A program made the translations under genes and the position numbers. The notes beneath the pieces are model-generated. The model saw nothing but the letters and a program-made list of their open reading frames with translations. It was not told the DNA's origin and did not search any database. Shown one piece after another: positions 44,954 through 54,014 of a stretch of DNA of 64,000 bases. Position 1 is the first letter of the stretch; each line of letters starts with the position of its first letter. The DNA comes from Algoriphagus boritolerans DSM 17298 = JCM 18970 (GTDB lineage Bacteria; Bacteroidota; Bacteroidia; Cytophagales; Cyclobacteriaceae), in contig NZ_FNVR01000003.1 of the NCBI RefSeq assembly GCF_900108085.1, positions 1 through 64,000 of the forward strand. Direction: 5' to 3'.

Positions 44954-46393
44954 ATGCTTCATACCCAAACCGCAAATTCCTTCCTGACTGAAGATTTTTT
45001 GTTGCAATCAGACTATGCCAAAATTCTCTATCACGACTATGCCAAAAATCTCCCGATAATCGATTATCACAATCACCTCCCTCCTGCCGAAATCGCAGCT
45101 AATCGGCAGTTTGAGAACATTTCAAAAGTCTGGCTGGCAGGAGATCATTACAAATGGAGGGCTATGCGGACACTTGGAGTCCATGAAAAATTCATCACCG
45201 GTGAGGCTTCTGATCTTGAAAAATTTCAAAAATGGTCCTTTACCGTTCCTTACACCATGCGGAATCCCCTGTATCATTGGTCCCACATGGAAATGAGGCG
45301 TTACTTTGGGATCGATGAGTTACTTTCTACTGAAAATGCCACCGCAGTTTATCATCATACGTCTGAAATGCTGGAACACTCCGATTTTCGTGCGCAAGGA
45401 CTCTTGGAGCGGATGAATGTAGAGGTAGTATGCTCCACCGACGATCCTTGTGATACCTTGGAAAATCACAAAACTTACTTCTTGTCAAAGAAACAGGTCA
45501 AACTTTACCCCGCATTCAGACCGGATAAATCTTTCGCCATCGAAAATGGGGAATCCTTCAAAACCTATCTTCAAAATCTGGGATCTGTCGTCGGATTCGA
45601 GATCAATTCATTTGACAAACTGATAGAAGCATTATCACAACGGGTTGATTATTTCCATTCGAGAGGATGTCGCCTTTCTGATCACGGGCTGGAAAATCTT
45701 GTTTTTTCCAAAGATGAGCAGCTTTCATCTGATAGTATTTTGCTGAAAGTGCTCCGTGGAAATGCCCTTTCCAAAGAAGAGATCGACCACTTCAAGTTCA
45801 AAACACTCCAAAAGCTCTGTAAAATGTATCACGCCAAAGGCTGGGTGCAGCAGTTTCACCTTGGAGCACTCCGAAACACCAATTCACGAATGCTAAGCAC
45901 CCTGGGTCCGGATACCGGATTTGACTCAATTGGGGACTTTGATCAGGCAAGTGCATTGGGAGCCTTCCTAAATCACCTGGATTCCACCGATCAGTTGACA
46001 AAAACGGTGATTTACAACCTCAACCCGCGAGACAATGAAGTATTTGCAACCATGATCGGCAACTTCAATGACGGATCGGTCAAAGGAAAAATCCAATTCG
46101 GCTCGGGCTGGTGGTATCTCGATCAAAAAGACGGGATGGAAAAGCAAATCAATACCCTCTCCAACATGGGTTTGGTGAGTTGCTTTATCGGTATGCTGAC
46201 CGATTCCCGAAGTTTCCTCTCCTTTCCCCGTCATGAATATTTCCGAAGGATCCTTTGCAATATTTTTGGAAAAGATGTCCAAAACGGTGAGCTTCCTTGG
46301 GATGAAAAATGGCTTGGCAAGCTCATCACAGACATCTGTTACCAAAACGCAAAAGATTTCTTTAACTTCTCACCTAATAACTACAAAATCTAA
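44954..46393 (+). CDS. uxaC: Uronate (glucuronate) isomerase
   Basis: The 479-residue enzyme converts D-glucuronate to D-fructuronate and D-galacturonate to D-tagaturonate, the first step of the Ashwell pathway. IIDYHNHLPPAEIA gives the metal-like HxH of the amidohydrolase fold. KWRAMRTLGVHEKFITG, CSTDDPCDTLENH, HLGALRNTNSRM and GSGWWYLDQKDGME are strongly conserved UxaC blocks. Length fits. Its stop codon shares one base with the next start (TAATG), so uxaC and the SDR gene are translationally coupled. Confidence 0.95.
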   Translation: MLHTQTANSFLTEDFLLQSDYAKILYHDYAKNLPIIDYHNHLPPAEIAANRQFENISKVWLAGDHYKWRAMRTLGVHEKFITGEASDLEKFQKWSFTVPYTMRNPLYHWSHMEMRRYFGIDELLSTENATAVYHHTSEMLEHSDFRAQGLLERMNVEVVCSTDDPCDTLENHKTYFLSKKQVKLYPAFRPDKSFAIENGESFKTYLQNLGSVVGFEINSFDKLIEALSQRVDYFHSRGCRLSDHGLENLVFSKDEQLSSDSILLKVLRGNALSKEEIDHFKFKTLQKLCKMYHAKGWVQQFHLGALRNTNSRMLSTLGPDTGFDSIGDFDQASALGAFLNHLDSTDQLTKTVIYNLNPRDNEVFATMIGNFNDGSVKGKIQFGSGWWYLDQKDGMEKQINTLSNMGLVSCFIGMLTDSRSFLSFPRHEYFRRILCNIFGKDVQNGELPWDEKWLGKLITDICYQNAKDFFNFSPNNYKI

Positions 46394-47214
46394 TGTCACT
46401 TATCAACCTTTTTTCCCTAAAAGGAAAAAAAATCGCCTACTCAGGAGCAACCGGTGTATTGGGAAAGACCATGGCCGTGCATTTAGCTGAGCAAGGAGCC
46501 GAAGTTTTAATCCTAGGTCGTACACCTGAAAAGGTCAATGAGTTGGTGAACAAGATCAATTCAGCAGGAGGAAAAGCTTCTGGATATTTCGCCGATGTGA
46601 CGGACGAAGAATCACTACAAAAAGCTGCCATAACTATCGAATCCCAACATGGACACATCGATGTCCTGATTAATTCCGCAGGTGGAAATATGCCGGGGGC
46701 GATAATCCGACCTGATCAAAATTTCCTTGATTTGGACACAGACTCCTTGAGAAAAGTCCTGGATCTGAATTATTTAGGAACAGTTCTCCCTACCAAAGCT
46801 TTACTTCCACTAATGCTGAAGATGGGGAAAGGAAACATCCTTAATATCAGCTCAATGGCCGCTTCCCGTCCCATGACCCGAGTGATGGGCTATGCCTCTG
46901 CCAAAGCTGCCATCGACAATCTTACCAAATGGCTTTCTGTAGAATTGGCTCATAAACATGGACCGGATTTCAGAGTCAATGCCATCGCTCCAGGCTTTTT
47001 CTTGACTGAGCAAAACCGTACCCTATTGACTGAGGCAGACGGAAGTCTAACCCAAAGAGGAAAGCAGATCAAAACTCATACACCGATGAACCGCTTCGGA
47101 AAGCCTGAGGACTTACTCGGTGCTTTGCAGTGGCTTTGCAGCGATGCTTCAGCATTTGTCACAGGCACCATTATCCCTGTGGATGGCGGATTCAGCGCGT
47201 ATTCGGGTGTTTAA
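46393..47214 (+). CDS. uxuB: SDR-type D-mannonate oxidoreductase (fructuronate reductase)
   Basis: The 273-residue short-chain dehydrogenase reduces fructuronate to D-mannonate in the inferred pathway. It has a slightly modified glycine motif SGATGVLG, INSAGG, the catalytic Ser in NISSMA and YASAK. The end TPMNRFGKPEDLLGALQWL, followed by VDGGFSAYSGV, is the hallmark of the YjmF-like SDR type of UxuB, unrelated to the longer enterobacterial UxuB. It lies between the genes for the isomerase and the dehydratase, which fixes the role. The substrate is inferred from context and family. Confidence 0.87.
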   Translation: MSLINLFSLKGKKIAYSGATGVLGKTMAVHLAEQGAEVLILGRTPEKVNELVNKINSAGGKASGYFADVTDEESLQKAAITIESQHGHIDVLINSAGGNMPGAIIRPDQNFLDLDTDSLRKVLDLNYLGTVLPTKALLPLMLKMGKGNILNISSMAASRPMTRVMGYASAKAAIDNLTKWLSVELAHKHGPDFRVNAIAPGFFLTEQNRTLLTEADGSLTQRGKQIKTHTPMNRFGKPEDLLGALQWLCSDASAFVTGTIIPVDGGFSAYSGV

Positions 47215-47225
47215 AAAAGTGAATT

Positions 47226-47282
47226 GTTAATGGTTAAAAGTTAATAGTTGCGGGAATTACCCCTTAACTTTTTACCAATAAC
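47226..47282. repeat. Long imperfect palindrome between uxuB and uxuA
   Basis: Arms GTTAATGGTTAAAAGTTAA and TTAACTTTTTACCAATAAC pair at 17 of 19 positions around a 19-base loop. The same kind of palindrome occurs at 56215-56272 in an unrelated intergenic region. It separates uxuB from uxuA inside an otherwise tight operon. Confidence 0.7.
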
Positions 47283-47291
47283 TTAATTCTA

Positions 47292-47351
47292 AATAACTAA
47301 TAACTCAATAACTAATAACTCAATAACTAATAACTCAATAACTAGTAATTA
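47292..47351. repeat. Tandem 15-bp repeat upstream of uxuA
   Basis: AATAACTAATAACTC is repeated three times exactly, then once more in degenerate form (AATAACTAGTAATTA), ending 13 bases before the uxuA start. The copy number could vary by slippage. No coding or CRISPR features. Confidence 0.85.
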
Positions 47352-47364
47352 AATACCAAATTTC

Positions 47365-48549
47365 ATGAGCTACAGAATGGAACAAACCATGCGCTGGTAT
47401 GGTCCAAAAGACCCAGTAAGTCTGAGAGACATCCTGCAGTCCGGTGCCACAGGTATCGTCACCGCGCTTCATCACATTCCAAACGGGGAAGTTTGGAGCC
47501 GTGAAGAAATCAAAATCCGTAAAAATATGATTGAGGAGGCTGGATTGACTTGGTCCGTTGTCGAATCAGTTCCTGTACATGAGGTGATCAAAACCCGGAC
47601 AGGCAACTTCGAACAAATCATTGAAAACTATAAAGAAACGCTTCGCAATCTTGCTGCCGAGGGCATTTACACCGTTTGCTACAACTTTATGCCAATCTTG
47701 GACTGGACCCGGACCAATCTGGAACATGTCCTACCAAACGGTGCCAAGGCTTTGTTTTATGAAAAAAAGGCAGTTCAGGCGTTTGATTTGTTTATTCTTC
47801 AGCGGCCAGAGGCATTTGAGGAATATTCCGAATCCGAAATTCAGGAGCTGAAAGAATACTACGAAGCATTGTCCTCCGAGGCCAGGCAATTGATTATCGA
47901 CAACATCCTGAAAGGCCTTCCCGGCTCGGAGATCGGTTATACCATGGATGAATTCCGGTCAATGCTCAAAACCTACGAAGGGATCGATGCACAGAAATTG
48001 GGAGAGCATCTCCGCCTTTTTCTGGATGCAGTTACTCCTGTTGCAGAGGAAGTGGGAGTTTACCTTTGCATTCACCCGGATGATCCTCCATTTTCGCTCT
48101 ATGGACTTCCAAGAGTCGTCAGCACGGCTGCTGATGCGCGTAGAATACTTTCCCAGACGCCAAGTCATCACAATGGATTGACATTCTGCACAGGATCGTT
48201 TGGTGTCAGAGCAGACAATGACCTTCCGGCCATGGTTAGGGAGTTCGGTGATCGGATTCACTTTATTCACTTACGAAGCACCAAAAGAGACGAAGCAGGT
48301 AACTTCTACGAAGACAATCATCTCGAAGGAAATGTACCGATGGTTGCGGTGATTGATGAGATCTTGAAAGTGCAGGAAAAGCGGGGCAAAAGCCTTCCGA
48401 TGCGTCCTGACCACGGTCATCAGATGCTGGATGATCTGCACAAAAAGACCAATCCGGGCTACTCGGCCATCGGTAGACTCAAAGGACTGGCCGAAATCCG
48501 CGGAGTGGAAGAAGCTTTGCTTTGGGTGAAAAAAAGTAGTAAGACCTAA
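47365..48549 (+). CDS. uxuA: D-mannonate dehydratase
   Basis: The 394-residue enzyme dehydrates D-mannonate to 2-keto-3-deoxygluconate. [31 protein letters not shown] starts the TIM barrel. [57 protein letters not shown] and [13 protein letters not shown] carry the conserved metal- and substrate-binding residues. It completes uxaC-uxuB-uxuA. The following KDG kinase (kdgK) and aldolase (kdgA) genes are not in the window. A strong terminator lies downstream. Confidence 0.95.
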   Translation: MSYRMEQTMRWYGPKDPVSLRDILQSGATGIVTALHHIPNGEVWSREEIKIRKNMIEEAGLTWSVVESVPVHEVIKTRTGNFEQIIENYKETLRNLAAEGIYTVCYNFMPILDWTRTNLEHVLPNGAKALFYEKKAVQAFDLFILQRPEAFEEYSESEIQELKEYYEALSSEARQLIIDNILKGLPGSEIGYTMDEFRSMLKTYEGIDAQKLGEHLRLFLDAVTPVAEEVGVYLCIHPDDPPFSLYGLPRVVSTAADARRILSQTPSHHNGLTFCTGSFGVRADNDLPAMVREFGDRIHFIHLRSTKRDEAGNFYEDNHLEGNVPMVAVIDEILKVQEKRGKSLPMRPDHGHQMLDDLHKKTNPGYSAIGRLKGLAEIRGVEEALLWVKKSSKT

Positions 48550-48659
48550 GTATCCAGAGTTGAGATGCAAGAGTTGAGATGCAAGAAACAAGATTGCAAG
48601 TCGTGAATAGTAAGAGAAAACAACAGCAGTTTTGAGAAGGCCTTATCTTTTTCATTCTA

Positions 48660-48693
48660 AATCCACTTGAATCTCATTTCAGGTGGATTTTTT
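48660..48693 (+). terminator. Terminator of the uxaC-uxuB-uxuA operon
   Basis: Arms AATCCACTTGAA and TTCAGGTGGATT (one T-G pair) with a 6-base loop are followed by six T. It ends the hexuronate operon 110 bases past the uxuA stop. Confidence 0.85.
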
Positions 48694-49385
48694 CATTTAG
48701 GTGCAAAGAAAAAAGTGTTTTTTTACACTCTGTAAAAGTTTCAATTCAGCCCTTATCGCTCTACCATCTTTCGCAAAGACTCTTCGATCAAACCTAAATA
48801 TCTTAAAAATAATCTGCTTTTATCCGCGACCTTTTCAGCGAATATCAGCGGGAAAATTATCTCCGAAAAATCTTAATCAGCAATGAAAATTCAGTGCTAA
48901 TCTGTGGGATAAAACGAATTATCTGATATTTATCCAAAGCTCAAATTCACATGCCCCGATTCTTCTCCAAACGTGACCTTCATTTCCAATTTTTTGAAAA
49001 CCAAAGCTGCCTGGAATTAACCTCAATCCCCTACTTTGCGGATCATTCAGAGGAGACGTTTAAGCTTGTTTTGGTTTCTGGAGCGCAGATCTCCGAGAAG
49101 CCACTTCGTCCACTGCTGATCGAGCGCTTTCACTCTAATACCTATCCAACAATTGCGATGAGGAATGAGTGGTTTTGAAAATTTTCCACAGATGTAAATT
49201 TGAGTATTGACTACTACTGATTAGTCTTTTCTCCATATCCAAGTATTTTTCCACTCCTCAAAAAATCCACTTCAATTTCTTGAAAAAGCAGGATGATGCG
49301 CTTTATGGTTTAATGTTTGCTAAACAAGCTTTAATTCACCCATAATTTAAGTCCTCACCTAGTACTTGCTAGCATTGATTTCCCA
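48694..49385. other. No convincing gene; short repeats just upstream
   Basis: About 690 bases without a supported gene. A 75-codon open frame at 48951-49178 resembles no known family. The bases just before this stretch (48556-48583) hold an exact 14-bp tandem duplication AGAGTTGAGATGCA. The stretch around 48830-48860 has the ATCAGCGGGAAAAT-type sequence often seen in Bacteroidota intergenic regions. Confidence 0.4.
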
Positions 49386-50108
49386 ATGAAGAAACTTCCA
49401 TTAATTCTCCTTGCCGTATTTTTTGTACTATTTTCTTTAGGCGCACTGGCGGCAGGAAACTATTTACCAGCACTGACAAAACAATTAAAAGAAACTTATT
49501 CCGCCCTAACCACTTCACACGAACCTTCGAAACCTTTAGCGAAATATCAACCGATCATCGTAGAATTGCCCAGTCCTGATCTTGATATCGCTGCACCGAC
49601 CCGGGAAATAACCAAGGAATATGACAATCATCTTGTCGCTGGAGAAAGTAACGGATTTGGCCTGATCGAGAGTGAGGATCATTTTGGGCAACTTATCCAG
49701 GAAAACAGGTTAGTCCTAGTGAGCGAGGGAAAAGGATATCGGGTAGATAGGCTTACACACAGCTACCCTTACATCACACCAAGATCCAAGACCGTTCTCA
49801 AGGAGTTGGGTCAAGCCTTTCAGACTCTCGCCAAAAATGAAAGTTTTTTTACTATCACATCCGTCACTCGGACCCCTGAACAGCAGCAAAGCCTAAGAAA
49901 ACGAAATAGAAATGCCACAGCAGGTATAAGTTCGCATTCTTACGGTGTATCGTTTGACATCTCTTACATCCGCTTTATTGGAAAAAAAGGCGGTAACCGA
50001 GCTGCACAAAAAGAGCTGGAAACTGTGCTGAATGAATTTCAGGCCGCTAACAAAATCTTTTTTATCAAGGAGCGAAAGCAGAGTTGCTACCATGTGACGG
50101 TGAGGTGA
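49386..50108 (+). CDS. DUF5715-type protein with M15-like carboxypeptidase fold
   Basis: The 240-residue protein has an N-terminal membrane anchor or signal (LPLILLAVFFVLFSLGALAAG), then a linker, then a C-terminal domain. There SVTRTPEQQQSLRKRN and SSHSYGVSFDISYI correspond to the SxHxxGxAxD zinc motif of LAS/M15 peptidases. The final CYHVTVR supplies the second His. DUF5715 proteins follow this plan. An envelope role on peptidoglycan cross-links is possible but not shown. No partner genes are adjacent. Confidence 0.8.
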   Translation: MKKLPLILLAVFFVLFSLGALAAGNYLPALTKQLKETYSALTTSHEPSKPLAKYQPIIVELPSPDLDIAAPTREITKEYDNHLVAGESNGFGLIESEDHFGQLIQENRLVLVSEGKGYRVDRLTHSYPYITPRSKTVLKELGQAFQTLAKNESFFTITSVTRTPEQQQSLRKRNRNATAGISSHSYGVSFDISYIRFIGKKGGNRAAQKELETVLNEFQAANKIFFIKERKQSCYHVTVR

Positions 50109-50415
50109 TTTTTTTTCGGGTTGGAAAACGGGAGACCGAAACATCGGGAAATGATCAAATTTCAAGGATTCCACTTACTACTCACGTATTACTTTTTACT
50201 CTCTTTTTTCTTTGTTTCTTGTTTCTCGGATCTTGCTTCTAATCTTTTAAATGAACAATTCCCAAGGATTTGCAAACTGCCAACTACACACTGACTTCTG
50301 CCTACTTTTCCTCCAGCCTTCCGTCTGCTGTCTTCCGGCCGGTCTTAAAGAGATAATTCGTTTACCGGCAGTATAGCATAAATTCATCTTTAGTTATTTT
50401 AACTAAACAGATAAA
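50109..50415. other. Intergenic region with a degenerate third copy of the ~100-bp repeat
   Basis: No gene. The stretch around 50329-50384 (GTCTTCCGG..., then AATTCGTTTACCGGCAGTATAGC) resembles the right half of the repeat at 4508-4608 and 13064-13163. The remainder is pyrimidine-rich. Confidence 0.45.
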
Positions 50416-51414
50416 TCAAGGAATAAGGACAATTTTACCCAACTGATCTCCCATTTTCATTCGGTCAAATGCTTTTTCGGTTTCATTCAATGAAAACACC
50501 TGATCAATCACGGGGTGGATTTGATGTTCTTCTACCAATGCCAGCATTCCCAAAAAATCCCGGTCGGATCCCATGGTGGACCCGATGATTTTCAACTGAT
50601 TCCAAAATACCTTTCTGGCTTCTATTTTTCCCGGATTCCCCATCGTGGCGCCATAAAAAACAATTTTCCCTCCTGGACGACAGACTGAAATCAGTTGATT
50701 CAGCGTGTCTCCTGCTGCACCATCAATAATCACATCAAAACCTCCTGTCGCTTTAAGGGCTGCTTCAGTCCAATCCATTTGGAGGTAATTAAATAAAAAG
50801 TCCGCTCCCTCACGTTTAGCTTTTTCCAGTTTGGAATTCCGGCTGCTGCTGACAGAAAGAATCGCTCTTTTTGCTTTGGCAAACTGTGCTGCAAATTGGG
50901 CAACTCCTCCCCCTATGCCTGTCACCAGGACTTGATCACCGGCTTGAACTTCACCATGATAAACCAATGCCCGGTAGGCTGTAACGCCAGCCAGCGGCAA
51001 AGCTCCCGCTTCTTCCCAACTGAGATGTGCAGGTTTGTCGTGCAATCGATCCACGGGAACAGCGCAAAATTCTGCAAAAGTGCCATTTCCAGGCATTCCC
51101 AGGATTTTAAATTCTCTGGACTGCGCTTTTTGATTTGAACCCCAATTCATTCCAGGGTGAATGATAACTTCCTTTCCAAGCCAAGAAGAATCAGCTTCAT
51201 CAAACACCTTCTCGACAATTCCTGCTCCATCCGATCCCAAAATAACGCCATCCGAGAGATTTGGGTAAAGCCCCTGCCTACACCATTCATCCCGATGATT
51301 TAAAGCGGCAGCCTTGATTCGGATCAAAGCCTCCCCAGGTTTTAATTCGGGATCTGTGATTTTGGTTAAAATGATTTTAGAATCAAGCTGACGATTTAGA
51401 ACTATTCCTAACAT
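50416..51414 (-). CDS. Quinone oxidoreductase-like MDR dehydrogenase
   Basis: The 332-residue enzyme is a medium-chain dehydrogenase without the structural-zinc Cys cluster. NHRDEWCRQGLYPN and GSDGAGIVEKV form the N-terminal catalytic domain. LVTGIGGGVAQFAAQFAKAKRA is the NADPH-binding turn. The pattern fits the quinone oxidoreductase/zinc-type alcohol dehydrogenase-like branch; the substrate is unknown. It is monocistronic, upstream of dnaB on the same strand. Confidence 0.85.
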   Translation of the reverse strand: MLGIVLNRQLDSKIILTKITDPELKPGEALIRIKAAALNHRDEWCRQGLYPNLSDGVILGSDGAGIVEKVFDEADSSWLGKEVIIHPGMNWGSNQKAQSREFKILGMPGNGTFAEFCAVPVDRLHDKPAHLSWEEAGALPLAGVTAYRALVYHGEVQAGDQVLVTGIGGGVAQFAAQFAKAKRAILSVSSSRNSKLEKAKREGADFLFNYLQMDWTEAALKATGGFDVIIDGAAGDTLNQLISVCRPGGKIVFYGATMGNPGKIEARKVFWNQLKIIGSTMGSDRDFLGMLALVEEHQIHPVIDQVFSLNETEKAFDRMKMGDQLGKIVLIP

Positions 51415-51508
51415 GTGTTTTTAATTGTTTTTTGATGTCCTATGGAATACCCTTATACAATCAATCCCCCTGGTATTAAACCTTTCCTAATGGATAGGTC
51501 ATAGAATT

Positions 51509-53095
51509 TTAAAAAACTGCGGGTCCGTTATCACTTTTGAAAATATCGTCGATATCATCCTCATTTGCTCTGCTGGAGAGTTTTATAGTCTGACCGGAAT
51601 CAAATGAGGAATTACCCGAAGCGATTGAAGTAAACTTCTGATAATTGATAGCTTCTACTGCCTGGTTAGCTGGATAATTTATGCCGGAATCCAAATCGGT
51701 AAACTTGGTGTATTTGCCAATAAACCGAAGTTTGACATTTTCCAACGATCCATTTCTATGCTTGGCTATAATAACTTCCCCTACTCCGGCTGTGGAAGCT
51801 CCACCCTCATCTTCTGTAATTCCATAATATTCAGGACGATAAAGAAACATTACCATATCTGCATCTTGCTCGATCGCTCCTGATTCCCGAAGGTCGGAAA
51901 GCTGTGGTCGCTTATCTCCACCACGTGTCTCCACTGCTCTGGAAAGCTGAGACAAAGCAATAACAGGTATAGCCAATTCCTTGGCAATTTTCTTCAATGA
52001 CCGCGAAATACTCGCAATTTCCTGCTCTCGGTTACCGCCTTGTCCACCACTTTTAGAGTCACCCGACATCAATTGCAGGTAATCGACAACCACCAACTGT
52101 ATATCGTGCTGTGCTTTCAATTTTCGGCATTTTGCACGCAACTCGAGGATCGTTAGCGCTGGAGAATCGTCCACATAAAGCGGTGCTTTGGAAAGTTTTG
52201 CAGTCTTATGGACAAGCTGAGCCCACTCATGGTCTGCAAGTGATCCCTTTTTGATTTTCTCGGAGTCAAGCTCTGCCTCCGATGAAATCAGGCGGTTGAC
52301 TAATTGAACGGAGGACATTTCCAGTGAAAAAATAGCTACCGGACGGTTGTGATCCACCGAAGCATTTCTCAAAACAGAAAGTACAAATGCCGTCTTTCCC
52401 ATCGCAGGCCGGGCGGCGATGATGACCAAGTCCGATTTTTGCCAACCCGAAGTAACCCGATCCAACGCTGTAAAGCCGGAAGGAACCCCTGTAAGTCCAT
52501 CCTTTTGATTCTTTCTTGCCTCCAACTCGATGATCGCTTCACGCATGATGGATCGCATATCCGAGTAGTTTTTCCGGATATTCTTTTCAGAAATCTCAAA
52601 AAGCGACTGCTCCATTTTATCCAGAAGTTCAAAAACGTCGGTGGTATCCTCAAAAGCTTCTTTTTGAATTTCACTCGAAATCCTAATCAACTCTCGCTTG
52701 ATGGATTGCTCGGTGATAATCCGGGCGTGATATTCAATATTGGCAGCAGAAGCGACTTTCGAAGTCAGCTCTGTTACATAAAAAGCACCTCCAGCAATTT
52801 CCAAAGCTCCATTTTTGCGAAGCTGAGAAGTCACCGTCAAGAGATCAATCGGCTGGCTCTCTGAAAAAAGATCCAAGATTGCCTGAAAAATGACCTTGTG
52901 GGAATCCTTGTAGAAACTTTCAACCTTAAGAATATCGATCACATTTGTCAACGCGTCCTTTTCGAGCATCAAGGCTCCAAGCACTGCCTCTTCCAAATCG
53001 ACTGCCTGAGGAGGAACTTTACCCAAAAAGTTGGTAGGGTTATCGTATGAGGGCTTTTTTCGGGTGATTCTAGGTTGGTTGGTATTTTCGGTCAT
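51509..53095 (-). CDS. dnaB: Replicative DNA helicase DnaB
   Basis: The 528-residue helicase unwinds DNA at the replication fork. The N-terminal collar domain starts PPQAVDLEEAVLGALMLEKDAL. The RecA-like motor has Walker A AARPAMGKTAF, then SLEMSSVQLVNRLISSE, Walker B VVVDYLQLM, and LSQLSRAVETRGGDKRPQLSDLRESGAIEQDAD. No intein interrupts the motor domain. The C-terminal tail extends past the motor and ends DDIDDIFKSDNGPAVF, an acidic, flexible tail. Confidence 0.96.
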   Translation of the reverse strand: MTENTNQPRITRKKPSYDNPTNFLGKVPPQAVDLEEAVLGALMLEKDALTNVIDILKVESFYKDSHKVIFQAILDLFSESQPIDLLTVTSQLRKNGALEIAGGAFYVTELTSKVASAANIEYHARIITEQSIKRELIRISSEIQKEAFEDTTDVFELLDKMEQSLFEISEKNIRKNYSDMRSIMREAIIELEARKNQKDGLTGVPSGFTALDRVTSGWQKSDLVIIAARPAMGKTAFVLSVLRNASVDHNRPVAIFSLEMSSVQLVNRLISSEAELDSEKIKKGSLADHEWAQLVHKTAKLSKAPLYVDDSPALTILELRAKCRKLKAQHDIQLVVVDYLQLMSGDSKSGGQGGNREQEIASISRSLKKIAKELAIPVIALSQLSRAVETRGGDKRPQLSDLRESGAIEQDADMVMFLYRPEYYGITEDEGGASTAGVGEVIIAKHRNGSLENVKLRFIGKYTKFTDLDSGINYPANQAVEAINYQKFTSIASGNSSFDSGQTIKLSSRANEDDIDDIFKSDNGPAVF

Positions 53096-53185
53096 AGAGC
53101 AAATGTATCGGCTGGAAAGCAGGAGTTTTGAACAAGTTTTCCAAAACTTATCAACATCCCATCTTAGGCAAAAATTACGCCTTGA

Positions 53186-53878
53186 TTAGCTGCCGGTTTT
53201 GTAATAAACTCCGTTGCGGTAACCTCGAAACATGGAGCAAAGTATAGCCCAACTTGAGTGCCATAGAATTTCCGATAAAGGAATTCCAAGGATTTTCCAC
53301 CCTAAAACCGGCTTGTCCAGCATCCCGTAAGTTTCCCAAAAATGAGGAAATAGCAGCTGAAAATTAATGTAATAAATCAGCAAGGTAATGAACAGTGTGG
53401 CCAAACCTGACACCAGGGAAAGGTAAATCAAATCTGGTCTTTGTATCCAAATATAACTAGATAAAGCAATGAATGTCAGAAAGGTAACATATCCTGAATG
53501 AACCTTGAGTATAATACTAAAGAGTGTAAGACTAGCACAACCGATAAGCCAGAGAAAAAAGAAATCTCTGTTCTTTGCTTTGGTTTGCCGATCGAAATCA
53601 ATCTCCTTTCTGGTAAACGATGAATGGATATATCCACCTACTCCAAAGAGGGCAAATCCAATGATGTAATCCTCAATGCCCACAATCCCGACTCCAAAAA
53701 TTGTAGGTGGTCTCCAGTAGTCCTGAAAGTACCACACCTCGGCAATCACTCCCATGATTCCACCCACGGCCCCTACTCTGATCATCCCCCTTTTCCATGG
53801 GTTCTTGACAAAAACCACCAGCCATGCCAGCATGTACAGCAGTGAAAGGGTCAAATACGCAAATTTGTCGTCCAACAT
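53186..53878 (-). CDS. Membrane protein with CrtYcd-like lycopene cyclase features
   Basis: The ATG at 53878 (MLDDKFAYLTLSLLYMLAWLVVF) is preferred; the frame extends 24 codons upstream without a clear signal. The 230-residue product has about seven hydrophobic helices in two halves. DYWRPPTIFGVGIVGIEDY and KPVLGWKILGIPLSEILWHS look like the repeated P-x-G-I-x-I/E-E/D segments of heterodimeric-type lycopene cyclases (CrtYc/CrtYd). The similarity is weak and the function is not established. It is divergent from mpl and 92 bases past dnaB. Confidence 0.6.
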   Translation of the reverse strand: MLDDKFAYLTLSLLYMLAWLVVFVKNPWKRGMIRVGAVGGIMGVIAEVWYFQDYWRPPTIFGVGIVGIEDYIIGFALFGVGGYIHSSFTRKEIDFDRQTKAKNRDFFFLWLIGCASLTLFSIILKVHSGYVTFLTFIALSSYIWIQRPDLIYLSLVSGLATLFITLLIYYINFQLLFPHFWETYGMLDKPVLGWKILGIPLSEILWHSSWAILCSMFRGYRNGVYYKTGS

Positions 53879-54014
53879 GGATGTAAAAATCAGTGCGCGA
53901 AAATAGCCAAAACATTTCCACTCAAAAAAACTGAGAAATGAAAATCGCACCTCATCGCTGCTCCCACATTTTATTTTTAAGTTTGATGAGAAATTTTCTC
54001 ACTGATTTTTATTT

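Noticed and set aside
47292-47351. Short tandem repeat considered as a CRISPR array
   Set aside because: Units are directly adjacent without spacers, only 15 bp long, and no cas gene is present.
48951-49178. Open frame of 75 codons after the uxu operon
   Set aside because: No motif, no ribosome-binding context and no neighbour support; may be a gene remnant but cannot be supported.
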